Both the position numbers and the translations under genes were made by a program. A stretch of 48,995 bases of DNA from Bacillota bacterium (GTDB lineage: Bacteria; Bacillota; Bacilli; Paenibacillales; NBRC-103111), in NCBI GenBank assembly GCA_023393235.1, contig JAEWMH010000056.1, positions 1 through 48,995 of the forward strand, read 5' to 3'. Below the pieces are notes generated by a model that was not told the DNA's origin, did no database searches, and saw nothing but the letters and a program-made list of their open reading frames with translations. Shown here in pieces: positions 25,190 through 32,815 of this stretch (position 1 is its first letter; every line of letters begins with the position of its first letter).

Positions 25190-25221
25190 TTTAATAAACG
25201 TCTAATTAGATATTTATTAAA
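25190..25221 (+). promoter_or_regulatory. Nested palindromic operator
   Basis: TTTAATAA - 3 nt - TCTAATTAGA - 3 nt - TTATTAAA. The central 10 bp are a perfect palindrome and the outer 8-bp arms are perfect inverted repeats about the same centre. It covers the expected transcription start (about 25192) and fits autorepression by the ArsR-family protein encoded next. Confidence 0.75.
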
Positions 25222-25246
25222 TTAGTTGCAAGGGTGTGACGCACAG

Positions 25247-25849
25247 ATGCAATTGGAGAAGGTGGTTAATTTTCATAAGGCGCTTGCTGATCCTACCCGT
25301 GTCAAAATGCTGATTCTTCTGGCGGCCGGGAGTTGTAACGGGCTGCACCTGGCAGAGAAGCTAGGGGTAACCCCCGCCACCATTACCCATCATTCCGCGA
25401 AATTGAGGCAGGCCGGGCTGATTTCGGAGCGGCGGGATAAGAATACCGTTTATTTTTCACTGAACCATGAGGTGTTCAGAAGCTTCTCCAAAGGGGCGGA
25501 GGAGCTGATCAACCGGCAAATAAGGGAAGAGGAGGTAAATCCGATGAATGAGGAAATGGAGAAATTCAGGCATTCCGTTATCCGGAACTTCTTCGGGGCG
25601 GACGGGACACTGAAGCAAATACCTGTTCAGTTGAAGAAGAAGCTGATCGTCCTGGAGGAAATGGTCCGCCAGCTGGAATTCGGCAGGGCCTATCCGGAGA
25701 AGGAGCTGAATGTGTTTATCAAGGGCTTCCACGGGGATTTCGCTACCATCCGCAGGGAGTTTATTATTCACCAGTACATGTACCGGGAGAATAATGTTTA
25801 TGTCCTGAATCCGCAGGAGTTATGGACGAAATGGCAGGAACTGAAATAA
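25247..25849 (+). CDS. ArsR-family regulator fused to a DUF2087 domain
   Basis: 200 aa. The N-terminal winged helix (residues ~1-85: FHKALADPTRVKMLILLAAGS, then LHLAEKLGVTPATITHHSAKLRQAGLISERRDKNTVYFSL) is an ArsR-type repressor domain. The C-terminal ~80 residues (KKKLIVLEEMVRQLEFGRAYPEKELNVFIKGFHGDFATIRREFI) match DUF2087. No metal-binding cysteine motif is seen; the ELCVCDL motif of metal sensors is replaced by NGLHLAE. ATG 25247 has a weak RBS (AAGGGTGTG); a TTG at 25226 is possible. The ligand is unknown. The gene is followed by a DUF4261-like gene that may have its own promoter. Confidence 0.85.
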   Translation: MQLEKVVNFHKALADPTRVKMLILLAAGSCNGLHLAEKLGVTPATITHHSAKLRQAGLISERRDKNTVYFSLNHEVFRSFSKGAEELINRQIREEEVNPMNEEMEKFRHSVIRNFFGADGTLKQIPVQLKKKLIVLEEMVRQLEFGRAYPEKELNVFIKGFHGDFATIRREFIIHQYMYRENNVYVLNPQELWTKWQELK

Positions 25850-25954
25850 ATTGACCGATGTCAGAAATTTCAGATAATTATGGACGGAGCCCGGGCTTTC
25901 TGGTAAGCTTACTAGAATAAATATGGACCACCCCGAAAACCCAGGAGGCTCTCT

Positions 25955-26902
25955 ATGCAAAAAGGAATTTTTACGCAAGGCATTGCTGTGCTGCTTTCCA
26001 ACCCTGTATCCATCACACGGGCACATGGGGTTCTCCGGGAGCAGTTTGCCGTAGGGGACATCAATGATTTCTCGAAGCAGTGGGCCTACGGGGGCCAAAG
26101 TTTTGTGATTCCGCTGCGTCCAGAGGTAAACGGGTATGTGATGGTGGATGTGGTGGACCGCCCCTGGCCGGACGGTATGGGCCATCCCCAGGAAGATCCC
26201 CAGCTGTTCGACGCTTGGTCCTTGGGGCAGTTTGGGCCTTTTACGTATCCGGGCAATCTGGAACGGGCCGTGGAGCAGGCTTGGGGCAGCTATCCCGAAG
26301 GGCGGCAGGCCGTGGACGGCCATCAAGCCTTCATCCGGCTGCGGACCAGCTATATCCTCGGCAATGAAGCGGGAGAGGATGCCCCGGTGCTGCCGGAGGG
26401 TTATGACTCGATGCAAGAGCTTGTTATGTTGATGGCGGTGGCGGCCAGGCTCCTGGATTCGCTGCCGGAGGCCCTCTGTTATTTCAATCCCGCAGGGGAA
26501 TGCCTGGCCTCCGGGAGGATGCTCCAAGAGGCGTGGTCTCAGATGGAGGAGGGAAAGAGCCTTGCCCCTGACCTATGGTCCAATATACGCCTCTACCGCC
26601 TGCCTCAGGAGGATTGGGTTTTAATGGATACGGTAGGCATGTGGCAATTGGATGTGGCGGATCATGAAGCTATTTTTAGGAAGGAGACCAGCGACCTCTC
26701 CCACGTAGCCGATTTTCTGCGGAATATTTCCCTGTACTTTTTGAAGGACGGCATCGACGCCGGAGTGGTAGTTCAAGTGGAGGGACCAGGCGGGATCCGG
26801 TGGCAGGGGGAGCTGTATGACAATGGTGTGATACAACCGCCGCGCCAAACGCTCAGATGGGTCCGCCAGGATGAAACGGGACAGCCGGATATACACCGAT
26901 AA
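25955..26902 (+). CDS. Hypothetical protein, DUF4261-like
   Basis: 315 aa soluble protein without signal peptide or membrane helices. The N-terminal third (GIAVLLSNPVSITRAHGVLREQF, QSFVIPLRPEVNGYVMVDVVDRPWPD) and C-terminal part (WVLMDTVGMWQLDVADHEAIF, then GDTV-like WQGELYDNGVIQPPRQTLRW) recall the DUF4261 group, a family of unknown role. I am only moderately sure of this. The ATG follows CCAGGAGG. A perfect 10-bp palindrome GTAAGCTTAC (25903-25912) lies directly before a possible -10 (TAGAAT, 25913-25918). Confidence 0.7.
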   Translation: MQKGIFTQGIAVLLSNPVSITRAHGVLREQFAVGDINDFSKQWAYGGQSFVIPLRPEVNGYVMVDVVDRPWPDGMGHPQEDPQLFDAWSLGQFGPFTYPGNLERAVEQAWGSYPEGRQAVDGHQAFIRLRTSYILGNEAGEDAPVLPEGYDSMQELVMLMAVAARLLDSLPEALCYFNPAGECLASGRMLQEAWSQMEEGKSLAPDLWSNIRLYRLPQEDWVLMDTVGMWQLDVADHEAIFRKETSDLSHVADFLRNISLYFLKDGIDAGVVVQVEGPGGIRWQGELYDNGVIQPPRQTLRWVRQDETGQPDIHR

Positions 26903-26970
26903 TATGCATCCGGGTGCTATTGCCGCATCCGGTTGATTTCCTCTCCTAAACCGTATATTTGCTTTGCCTT

Positions 26971-28062
26971 TTACTCCCTGGGCATCTCCAGCATAAATCC
27001 CCCCGCTGCGCGCTCCTCTCCATTCACCAGAATGGAAACACGGTGATAACCGGGATAATGCTTGCGGGTGGTAAAATCCTTGACCGTCACGCCCCAGGAA
27101 ATCACCTCATCCCCGGAAAATCCCTTCCGTTCGGGGAGGTGAAAGCGCTTAGGGGCGGTTTTGCCATTGGCTTTTACGTACTCCACAGCATATTGCAGCC
27201 GGAAGGAAGCAGGCTCCTTGGAGGAGAGGTGGAAGGAGAAACGGAGCTGTTCCCCCAGCCGGATCGTCTCCGGCTCAATCCGCAGCTCACGGATGTCTAC
27301 GGAGGACTGGACTTCGCTGCTGCCAAAGCCAAAGAGGCGGAGAGCCTCCGGATTCCCTTTTTTCAGCAGAGTCCGGCAGGCATGCTTCAATAGCCGGTCC
27401 GTATCCCGGCTTAACCCCAGATGGGCGGCAACGAACTGCAGCACCAGCTCGGGGTGGTCCTTGGTCATATCGTTGAGATTGTTGGCTACACTGCGGCGGA
27501 CATATTCCGATTCATCCTGCAGCAGTGCCGTCAAAATAGGGAATATCGGCCCGGGATCGGCAATCAGCCGACGCAGCGGCTTCCCCCAGGGCAGTCGGGG
27601 CCGGCAGCCCTCACTGGCCAGCCGGCGCACATGCTCATCCGGCTCTTGCGTCCAGGCAAGCATAGCTTCGAGCATCCGCTCCTGGTTCAGCTCGATAAAG
27701 GGCCTCACCGCAAATTCGGAGGAGCTGGAGGGCGTGAAGCTGCGCAATGCCCGAAGAGAGGTATCCCAATGCTCCAAGCCGTAGAGGCACACGAACTCTG
27801 GAAAGAAAATATACGGGAAGCCCCGGCAGTCTCCGGTAATCCCCTCCAGGATATGTATAGCCTGATCATAATCCGCAGGCAGTTTTTTTTCCAGCATCCG
27901 GGCGATATGGCGGTAACGGTCCTTCAGCTCCCGGGAGTCCCATTCGGTGTCGAATACAGATGCAAGAAATCCCGGTTGGTCAAAGGCGGGATAAACCTCT
28001 GCCACCTTGTGGGCAAAACCCTCCAGCAGCTCCGGGGTGTACATATGCTTCAAAGGCTCCAT
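26971..28062 (-). CDS. DNA alkylation repair (AlkC/AlkD-like HEAT repeat) protein
   Basis: 363 aa. Residues ~1-235 are helical HEAT-like repeats with the diagnostic SSSEFAVRPFI, HVRRLASEGCRPRLPWG and EYVRRSVANNLNDMTKDHPELVL segments of the ALK (alkylpurine glycosylase) superfamily, which remove alkylated purines without base flipping. The last ~110 residues (FHLSSKEPASFRLQYAVEYVKANGK) look like an Ig-type beta domain, as found in AlkC. The start ATG 28062 has AAGGAG 9 nt upstream; an earlier in-frame start at 28128 lacks RBS. It is convergent with the DUF4261-like gene and stands alone. Confidence 0.85.
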   Translation of the reverse strand: MEPLKHMYTPELLEGFAHKVAEVYPAFDQPGFLASVFDTEWDSRELKDRYRHIARMLEKKLPADYDQAIHILEGITGDCRGFPYIFFPEFVCLYGLEHWDTSLRALRSFTPSSSSEFAVRPFIELNQERMLEAMLAWTQEPDEHVRRLASEGCRPRLPWGKPLRRLIADPGPIFPILTALLQDESEYVRRSVANNLNDMTKDHPELVLQFVAAHLGLSRDTDRLLKHACRTLLKKGNPEALRLFGFGSSEVQSSVDIRELRIEPETIRLGEQLRFSFHLSSKEPASFRLQYAVEYVKANGKTAPKRFHLPERKGFSGDEVISWGVTVKDFTTRKHYPGYHRVSILVNGEERAAGGFMLEMPRE

Positions 28063-28207
28063 GTAAATATACTCCTTCCAGAACGTATGCGAAAAAACAA
28101 GAGGCAAACATTTGTTTCCCTTTTGCAACAGTATACCATCCGTCCGGAATCTTGTACAATACTTGTCAGGAGCAGGAAAATCTTAATCATGGAGAGGGTG
28201 GTTGGGA

Positions 28208-28729
28208 ATGGCGTTTGTATTTAATGCCAAGACGGTTTCTTACGCGCAGCGGCGTTCGCCTGTGCCGGAGTTCGCCTGGCATACAACGGAGGACTTGTCC
28301 AAAAGGTTGGGGTCGGAGCATATGAAGTTTGAGGTCCGCTCCCTCGATCCAGGGCTGTATTCATACCCGTATCACTTCCACCGGAATGCGGAGGAGCTGT
28401 TTATTGTCCTGTCGGGGAAAGCCATGCTGCGCACGCCGGAGGGATTGCAGGAGATTGGGGAAGGGGATACGGTGTTTTTCGGGATAGGACCGGAGGGGGC
28501 GCACCAGCTGTACAATCATACTGAAAAGCCGTGCGTGTATCTGGATATCCGGACGGATCGGGGAATGGATGTATGCGAGTACCCGGATTCAGGCAAATTG
28601 AATATATTGCCTGATCAGCACGTATTCCGGCGGGCGGATGAAGCGGACTACTACGAGGGAGAACGGAACGTCAAAGCCATCTGGGACGGACTGCGCCAGA
28701 GTTCGCAGGATTCCGGACCCGAGTCCTAG
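28208..28729 (+). CDS. Cupin-domain protein
   Basis: 173 aa with a single cupin barrel. The first motif is PYHFHRNAEELFIVLSGKAMLRTPEG (metal ligands His, His, Glu) and the second motif FFGIGPEGAHQLYN with the last His. The remaining C-terminal segment (RRADEADYYEGE) is acidic. Substrate unknown; such proteins include sugar isomerases and dioxygenases, and this one is likely a small metal-binding enzyme. ATG 28208 lies 10 nt after GGAGAGG. Confidence 0.85.
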   Translation: MAFVFNAKTVSYAQRRSPVPEFAWHTTEDLSKRLGSEHMKFEVRSLDPGLYSYPYHFHRNAEELFIVLSGKAMLRTPEGLQEIGEGDTVFFGIGPEGAHQLYNHTEKPCVYLDIRTDRGMDVCEYPDSGKLNILPDQHVFRRADEADYYEGERNVKAIWDGLRQSSQDSGPES

Positions 28730-28787
28730 GCCGTGTTTGCAAACCCGCTTGCGGGTGTCTTTCAGCGCCTTTTCGTCCCTTGCTTTG

Positions 28788-29024
28788 TTAACGGGATTTC
28801 CCTTTGGGTACGGCAGTGTTCCGGGCTGCTATACCCGGACGGATGCGGAATGCTGAATGCCGCACAATCGTGTTTTCGGCACCCAGAGAAGCACGGTGAT
28901 CCAGTTGCTCCAACAAAGGCATATGGGGATTGGGGGATTGGTCCAGAAGAAGCCGGAGCATGCGGCGTACTTCATGGGCTTTTCCGGTCATCAGGAGACT
29001 TGCGGTGCTGTAGCGGGTTTTCAT
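28788..29024 (-). CDS. mciZ: Probable MciZ-like inhibitor of Z-ring formation
   Basis: 78 aa on the minus strand. The N-terminal part SLLMTGKAHEVRRMLRLLLDQ resembles MciZ of Bacillus, in which a short GKAWEIR-type helix caps FtsZ to block division in the mother cell during sporulation. Bacillus MciZ is about 40 residues, so the ~38-residue basic tail here is extra. In Bacillus mciZ also lies close to nudF, as here. ATG 29024 has GAGGGT a few nt upstream; GTG 29031-29033 is also in frame. No clear sigma-E promoter was found. The rest of 28730-29204 holds a 14-nt direct repeat and the nudF promoter. Confidence 0.55.
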   Translation of the reverse strand: MKTRYSTASLLMTGKAHEVRRMLRLLLDQSPNPHMPLLEQLDHRASLGAENTIVRHSAFRIRPGIAARNTAVPKGKSR

Positions 29025-29056
29025 AGTCGGCACCCTCTTTTCTTTTCATAGTCGGC
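29018..29056. repeat. Short direct repeat across the mciZ-like start
   Basis: TTTTCATAGTCGGC occurs at 29018-29031 and again at 29043-29056 (25-nt period). Read on the minus strand, it duplicates the start-codon region of the MciZ-like gene, but the upstream ATG is out of frame. Confidence 0.8.
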
Positions 29057-29101
29057 CTTTGCCGGAATGCGCAGTCCTTGAAGTTATTTCCCCGGCAGGC
29101 A

Positions 29102-29110
29102 TGGTATAAT
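29102..29110 (+). promoter_or_regulatory. Extended -10 promoter of nudF
   Basis: TGGTATAAT (TGN plus perfect -10). The nearest -35-like TTGAAG (29078) is too far away. It lies about 95 nt upstream of the nudF ATG. Confidence 0.5.
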
Positions 29111-29204
29111 GCTATTCATATGACAATTGCGTCACAGCCATGTCTGGTAACGGTTCAATTCAGCGGATCAGGCACAATTTTCACGGATAAAAGGAGAAGA
29201 GACC

Positions 29205-29765
29205 ATGAACGAGCAAGCATCCAGCAAATTTGAGGAAGTCACCCTCAGTACGGAATCTATTTTTAAGGGGAGGATTATCTCCCTTCAAGTGGATACAGTC
29301 CGCCTGCCCAACGGCGAAACGGCCACCCGGGAAATTGTCAAACATCCGGGGGCCGTTGCGGTTATTGCTCTTGTGGAGGATAAGATGCTGGTGGTGGAGC
29401 AATACCGCAAGCCCTTCGAAAAAAATCTGGTGGAAATCCCGGCGGGCAAGCTGGATCACGGGGAAGTGCCCCTGGCAGCGGCCATCCGCGAACTGGCGGA
29501 GGAAACCGGTTATACTGCCGGAGATATTCGCCTTATACATTCTTTTTACACATCTCCGGGATTTGCAAACGAGCTTATCCATCTTTTTATTGCGGAAAAT
29601 TTAACCAGAGGCGAAGCGCATCTGGATGAGGATGAATTTCTCGACTGCAGCGCCATCACCTTGGAGGAAGCGGAGCAGTACATCGCTGAAGGACGTATCG
29701 GGGACGCCAAAACCATTATGGCAGTGTATGCCTGGAAGCTCTACCGGCTGACGGGGAAGCTGTAA
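29205..29765 (+). CDS. nudF: ADP-ribose pyrophosphatase (Nudix)
   Basis: 186 aa Nudix hydrolase splitting ADP-ribose to AMP and ribose-5-phosphate. The complete Nudix box GKLDHGEVPLAAAIRELAEETGY is at about residues 82-104, preceded by VEQYRKPFEKNLVEIPAG, typical of the ADP-ribose subfamily. ATG 29205 follows AAAGGAGAAGAG. It is directly followed (1 nt gap) by the PHP/EndoQ-like gene and then a GNAT gene, suggesting one transcription unit. Confidence 0.93.
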   Translation: MNEQASSKFEEVTLSTESIFKGRIISLQVDTVRLPNGETATREIVKHPGAVAVIALVEDKMLVVEQYRKPFEKNLVEIPAGKLDHGEVPLAAAIRELAEETGYTAGDIRLIHSFYTSPGFANELIHLFIAENLTRGEAHLDEDEFLDCSAITLEEAEQYIAEGRIGDAKTIMAVYAWKLYRLTGKL

Positions 29766-29766
29766 T

Positions 29767-30963
29767 ATGGAGGGCCTGCAGGAGTATTATGTGGATATGC
29801 ATATCCATATCGGGCGTACGGAAGCAGGATTGCCGGTGAAGATCAGCGGCGCCGCCAACCTGACCTTCCATAATATTGCCCGGGAGGCATCGGAGCGCAA
29901 GGGAATCGATGTAGTGGGCATTATTGACTGCCATTCTCCTGCGGTGCAGGCGGAAATCGACAGCTACCTGGAGCGGGGGGAGATGGAGGAGCTGGAGGGC
30001 GGAGGCATCCGCTATCATAACACCACGATTATCCTTGGTTCAGAGCTGGAGGTGAAGGAACCGGGCAGAGGAGCGGCGCATTTCCTGGTGTTCCTGCCGG
30101 ACCTGCGTTCCATGAAAGCCTTCACAGTCTGGTTATCCGGGGTTATGAAAAATGTGCAGCTCAGCTCCCAGCGGATTTATGTGACTACCCGCCAGCTTCA
30201 GCAGGAGGCGGAAGCCCGCGGCGGCATCCTGATTCCCGCCCATATTTTCACACCGTACAAAAGTGTGTACGGCAGCGCAGCAGAGCGGATGTCGGAGCTA
30301 TTGGATGTGGAGCGGATTATGGCGGTAGAGCTGGGGCTTAGCTCCGATACCGAAATGGCTTCTTACCTTCCCGAGCTGGACAACCTGGCCTTCCTGACGG
30401 ACTCGGACGCCCATTCCCTGGGCAAGATCGGACGGGAATACAATCGCATCCGGATGGCGGAGCCCACCTTCCGGGAAATTGTGCTGGCTCTGCAGGGCAA
30501 GGAAGGGCGTGGGGTTACTGCCAATTACGGCTTGAATCCACGGCTGGGCAAGTACCACCGCACCTATTGCGCCGCCTGCGGCTCCATTGTGGATGAGGCG
30601 GAGCTGTCCACGGAACGGTGTCTGTACTGCGGGAGCACCAAGATTGTCCGCGGGGTTATGGACCGGATCAGAGATATTGCAGACCGCTCTGAGCCTGTAG
30701 TGGGAGCCCATCGGCCGCCTTATTTTTACCAGGTACCGCTGGAGTTTCTTCCCGGACTCGGCCCCAAGCTGCTGGACAAGCTCCTTTCCCGCTTCGGAAC
30801 GGAAATGAACATTTTGCACAAGGCTGCACTGGAGGAAATTGCGGAAACAGCCGGAGCCGCTATAGCCGGCATGATCGGGGCCGCCCGCGGCGGTGTTCTG
30901 CAGGTGAATGCAGGCGGAGGAGGAACCTATGGAAAAGTCAGAATGGAGGATCAGCAAGGCTGA
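29767..30963 (+). CDS. PHP-domain endonuclease Q-like protein
   Basis: 398 aa. The PHP phosphoesterase domain shows the metal-binding strings YVDMHIHIGR, IDCHSP, GSELEV, PAHIFTP and TDSDAHSLG. It is followed by a C4 zinc module (YCAACGS ... CLYCGS, residues ~264-290) and a helix-hairpin-helix-like FLPGLGPKLLDKLLSRFG. This is the architecture of endonuclease Q, known from Thermococcales and some Bacillus, which nicks 5' to deaminated bases (uracil, hypoxanthine). It is 1 nt after nudF and overlaps the GNAT gene by 35 nt. The specific activity is inferred from architecture. Confidence 0.85.
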   Translation: MEGLQEYYVDMHIHIGRTEAGLPVKISGAANLTFHNIAREASERKGIDVVGIIDCHSPAVQAEIDSYLERGEMEELEGGGIRYHNTTIILGSELEVKEPGRGAAHFLVFLPDLRSMKAFTVWLSGVMKNVQLSSQRIYVTTRQLQQEAEARGGILIPAHIFTPYKSVYGSAAERMSELLDVERIMAVELGLSSDTEMASYLPELDNLAFLTDSDAHSLGKIGREYNRIRMAEPTFREIVLALQGKEGRGVTANYGLNPRLGKYHRTYCAACGSIVDEAELSTERCLYCGSTKIVRGVMDRIRDIADRSEPVVGAHRPPYFYQVPLEFLPGLGPKLLDKLLSRFGTEMNILHKAALEEIAETAGAAIAGMIGAARGGVLQVNAGGGGTYGKVRMEDQQG

Positions 30964-31441
30964 TCCGGAGGATGCGGAGGAACTGCTCCGTTTTCTCAAC
31001 CGGGTAGGCGGGGAGAGCGATAATCTGCTGTTCGGCGCCGGAGAAATGCGGCTGACAGTTGAGCAGGAACGGGACTGGATTATCCGGGAGAACAGTCAAT
31101 CCCATTCTGTTACCCTTATAGGCAAGCTTAATGGTGAAATCGTGGCCATCGGCTCCTTGGCCGGTTTCAGCCGGGAGCGGATTGCCCACAGGGCGGAGCT
31201 GTCTGTGGTGGTGTCCCGGGAGTGCTGGGGAAAAGGCATCGGACGCGCGGTGATGGAGGCACTGATTGGCTTTGCCCGGGACAGCGGCAGGGAAATTCTT
31301 GAACTGAAGGTCCGTACCGACAACCAACGGGCTATCTGCCTCTATGAAAGCTTGGGCTTTCAGGCCTGCGGTACCTACAGCCGTTTCTTCAAGATCGGCG
31401 GCACCTATTACGACGCACTTCTGATGAACTTATCTCTCTAG
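30929..31441 (+). CDS. GNAT-family N-acetyltransferase
   Basis: 170 aa. The acetyl-CoA-binding region VVVSRECWGKGIGRAVMEALIGFA (motif A) and LELKVRTDNQRAICLYESLGFQACGTY (motif B) are clear. RimJ/RimL-like, so possibly a protein or small-molecule acetyltransferase; the substrate is unknown. ATG 30929 follows GGAGGAGGAAC and lies inside the 3' end of the EndoQ-like gene, showing translational coupling. Confidence 0.9.
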   Translation: MEKSEWRISKADPEDAEELLRFLNRVGGESDNLLFGAGEMRLTVEQERDWIIRENSQSHSVTLIGKLNGEIVAIGSLAGFSRERIAHRAELSVVVSRECWGKGIGRAVMEALIGFARDSGREILELKVRTDNQRAICLYESLGFQACGTYSRFFKIGGTYYDALLMNLSL

Positions 31442-31511
31442 TGGGCATCATAGTTTCCGGCCAAGCCTCATATTCTGTACTATGCGGCTTGGACAAGGAG
31501 GCGAAGAGACC

Positions 31512-32162
31512 ATGAATTCAAACGGACATCCGTTGCGTTCGTATATGAAGGCACATTTTCCTTTTTTTCTGTTTATTTTTGTCCTGTTCGCCACGGGGAT
31601 AGTCTTCGGCGCGGTGCTGGTAGGAGCCCTCACCCTGGAGCAAAGGGAGGAAATGGCCCGGCATCTGGCGGCTTTTGCGGCAACGGTGGATCAGGGGGGC
31701 GGCTTTGATGAAGGAGCCTCTTTCCAGCAAGCGGTAATTCTGCATCTGAAGTGGCTGGGCTTGATTTGGGTGCTGGGTTTATCCGTTATCGGGCTTCCAA
31801 TTGTGTTCGCACTGGATTTCCTGAAGGGTGTGTTGGTCGGCTTCACAGTAGGCTATATGGTTAGCGTCTATTCCTGGGACGGGCTGTGGTTTGCCTTTGT
31901 GTCGGTGCTCCCCCAGAACCTGGTGATCATTCCGGCATTCATTATCGTCAGCGTTGCCGCAACCCTGTTCGCCATCCATTTGGTGAAAGCAAGAGTGGTG
32001 GGCCGGGAGGGTTCCTTGGCCGGCGCCTTCTGGCGCTATACGGCCACCGCTCTGTGTATGGTTATTGCGCTTACAGGAGCGGCCTTGTACGAGGGGTATC
32101 TGTCACCGGAGCTAATGAAGCAGGTGGCGCCACGGCTCTTGTCGGTATTCTCGATTCTATGA
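31512..32162 (+). CDS. spoIIM: Stage II sporulation protein M
   Basis: 216 aa membrane protein of the SpoIID-SpoIIM-SpoIIP complex, which drives engulfment by degrading septal peptidoglycan. About five transmembrane helices: residues ~15-40 (FFLFIFVLFATGIVFGAVLVGAL), a loop with Gly/Asp, then LGLIWVLGLSVIGLPIVFAL, FLKGVLVGFTVGYMVSVY, LVIIPAFIIVSVAATLFAI and ALCMVIALTGAALYEGY. This is the standard SpoIIM pattern. ATG 31512 has AAGGAGG upstream. Order spoIIM-fur-yqzK-xerD is the Bacillus one. Confidence 0.93.
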   Translation: MNSNGHPLRSYMKAHFPFFLFIFVLFATGIVFGAVLVGALTLEQREEMARHLAAFAATVDQGGGFDEGASFQQAVILHLKWLGLIWVLGLSVIGLPIVFALDFLKGVLVGFTVGYMVSVYSWDGLWFAFVSVLPQNLVIIPAFIIVSVAATLFAIHLVKARVVGREGSLAGAFWRYTATALCMVIALTGAALYEGYLSPELMKQVAPRLLSVFSIL

Positions 32163-32167
32163 ATAAG

Positions 32168-32197
32168 TTGACTTTATTTCCCGTGTCACCCTATAAT
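32168..32197 (+). promoter_or_regulatory. Sigma-A promoter of fur
   Basis: TTGACT (32168-32173), 18-nt spacer, TATAAT (32192-32197), about 89 nt before the ATG. Confidence 0.75.
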
Positions 32198-32251
32198 GAA
32201 GAAAGAGTGTCGGGGATGGGGCTGTAGCAGCTTCATGATGCTTACGACGCC

Positions 32252-32270
32252 GGTTTTCCTCGGGAAAACC
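32252..32270 (+). promoter_or_regulatory. Hairpin in the fur leader
   Basis: GGTTTTCC / GGAAAACC, 8 bp with a 3-nt loop, ending just upstream of the GGGAGG ribosome binding site of fur. It could affect mRNA stability or translation. Confidence 0.55.
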
Positions 32271-32285
32271 CTAGGGAGGGCAACG

Positions 32286-32744
32286 ATGGAAGCGCGCATT
32301 GAAAAAATCAAACAACAGCTGCAGGCGCAGGCTTTCAAGCTGACACCCCAACGTGAAGCGACGGTGCGAGTCCTGCTGGAGAATGAAGAAGACCATCTGA
32401 GCGCGGAAGAAGTGTTCATGCTGGTTAAGGATAAATTTCCCGAAATTGGCCTGGCGACAGTGTACCGTACCTTGGAGCTGTTATCGGAGCTGCATGTTCT
32501 CGAGAAAATGAATTTCGGAGACGGCGTTGCCCGTTATGACCTGCGCAACGACAGCACGCATCATCATCACCATCATCTGATTTGCGTACAATGCGGATCG
32601 GTGGACGAAATCCTGGAGGATTGGCTGGCTCCTCTGGAGGAGCGGCTGGACCGGGAGTTCCAGTTCACGGTGGTGGATCACAGGCTGGATTTTCAGGGTA
32701 TCTGCCACAGATGCCGGGAGAAGGCCAAAGCCAAGGCGAAATAA
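32286..32744 (+). CDS. fur: Ferric uptake regulator (Fur family)
   Basis: 152 aa. N-terminal winged helix FKLTPQREATVRVLLENEEDHLSAEEVF and GLATVYRTLELLSE; C-terminal metal/dimer domain with a six-His run (STHHHHHHLICVQCGSV) that includes the conserved HHH, and a second Cys pair (ICHRCREK) forming the structural zinc site. Location after spoIIM matches Bacillus fur rather than perR or zur. ATG 32286 follows GGGAGGG. Fur acts with Fe2+ as repressor; a candidate target site is in the PDH promoter of this window. Confidence 0.93.
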   Translation: MEARIEKIKQQLQAQAFKLTPQREATVRVLLENEEDHLSAEEVFMLVKDKFPEIGLATVYRTLELLSELHVLEKMNFGDGVARYDLRNDSTHHHHHHLICVQCGSVDEILEDWLAPLEERLDREFQFTVVDHRLDFQGICHRCREKAKAKAK

Positions 32745-32756
32745 AGCAGCTAAAAT

Positions 32757-32799
32757 AAAAACCCTTCAGCGGGAGACGTTCCCGGCAAAGGGTTTTTTT
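32757..32799. terminator. Bidirectional terminator between fur and the S8 gene
   Basis: AAAAACCCTT (32757-32766) pairs with AAGGGTTTTT (32788-32797), with an inner CGGGA/TCCCG. T-tracts on both strands suit the convergent genes. Confidence 0.88.
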
Positions 32800-32815
32800 C
32801 GTTTTCCAGCGGGTT

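Noticed and set aside
29057..29140. Sigma-E promoter for the MciZ-like gene on the minus strand
   Set aside because: A -35-like TCATATG was seen but no CATACAMT-type -10 at the right distance.
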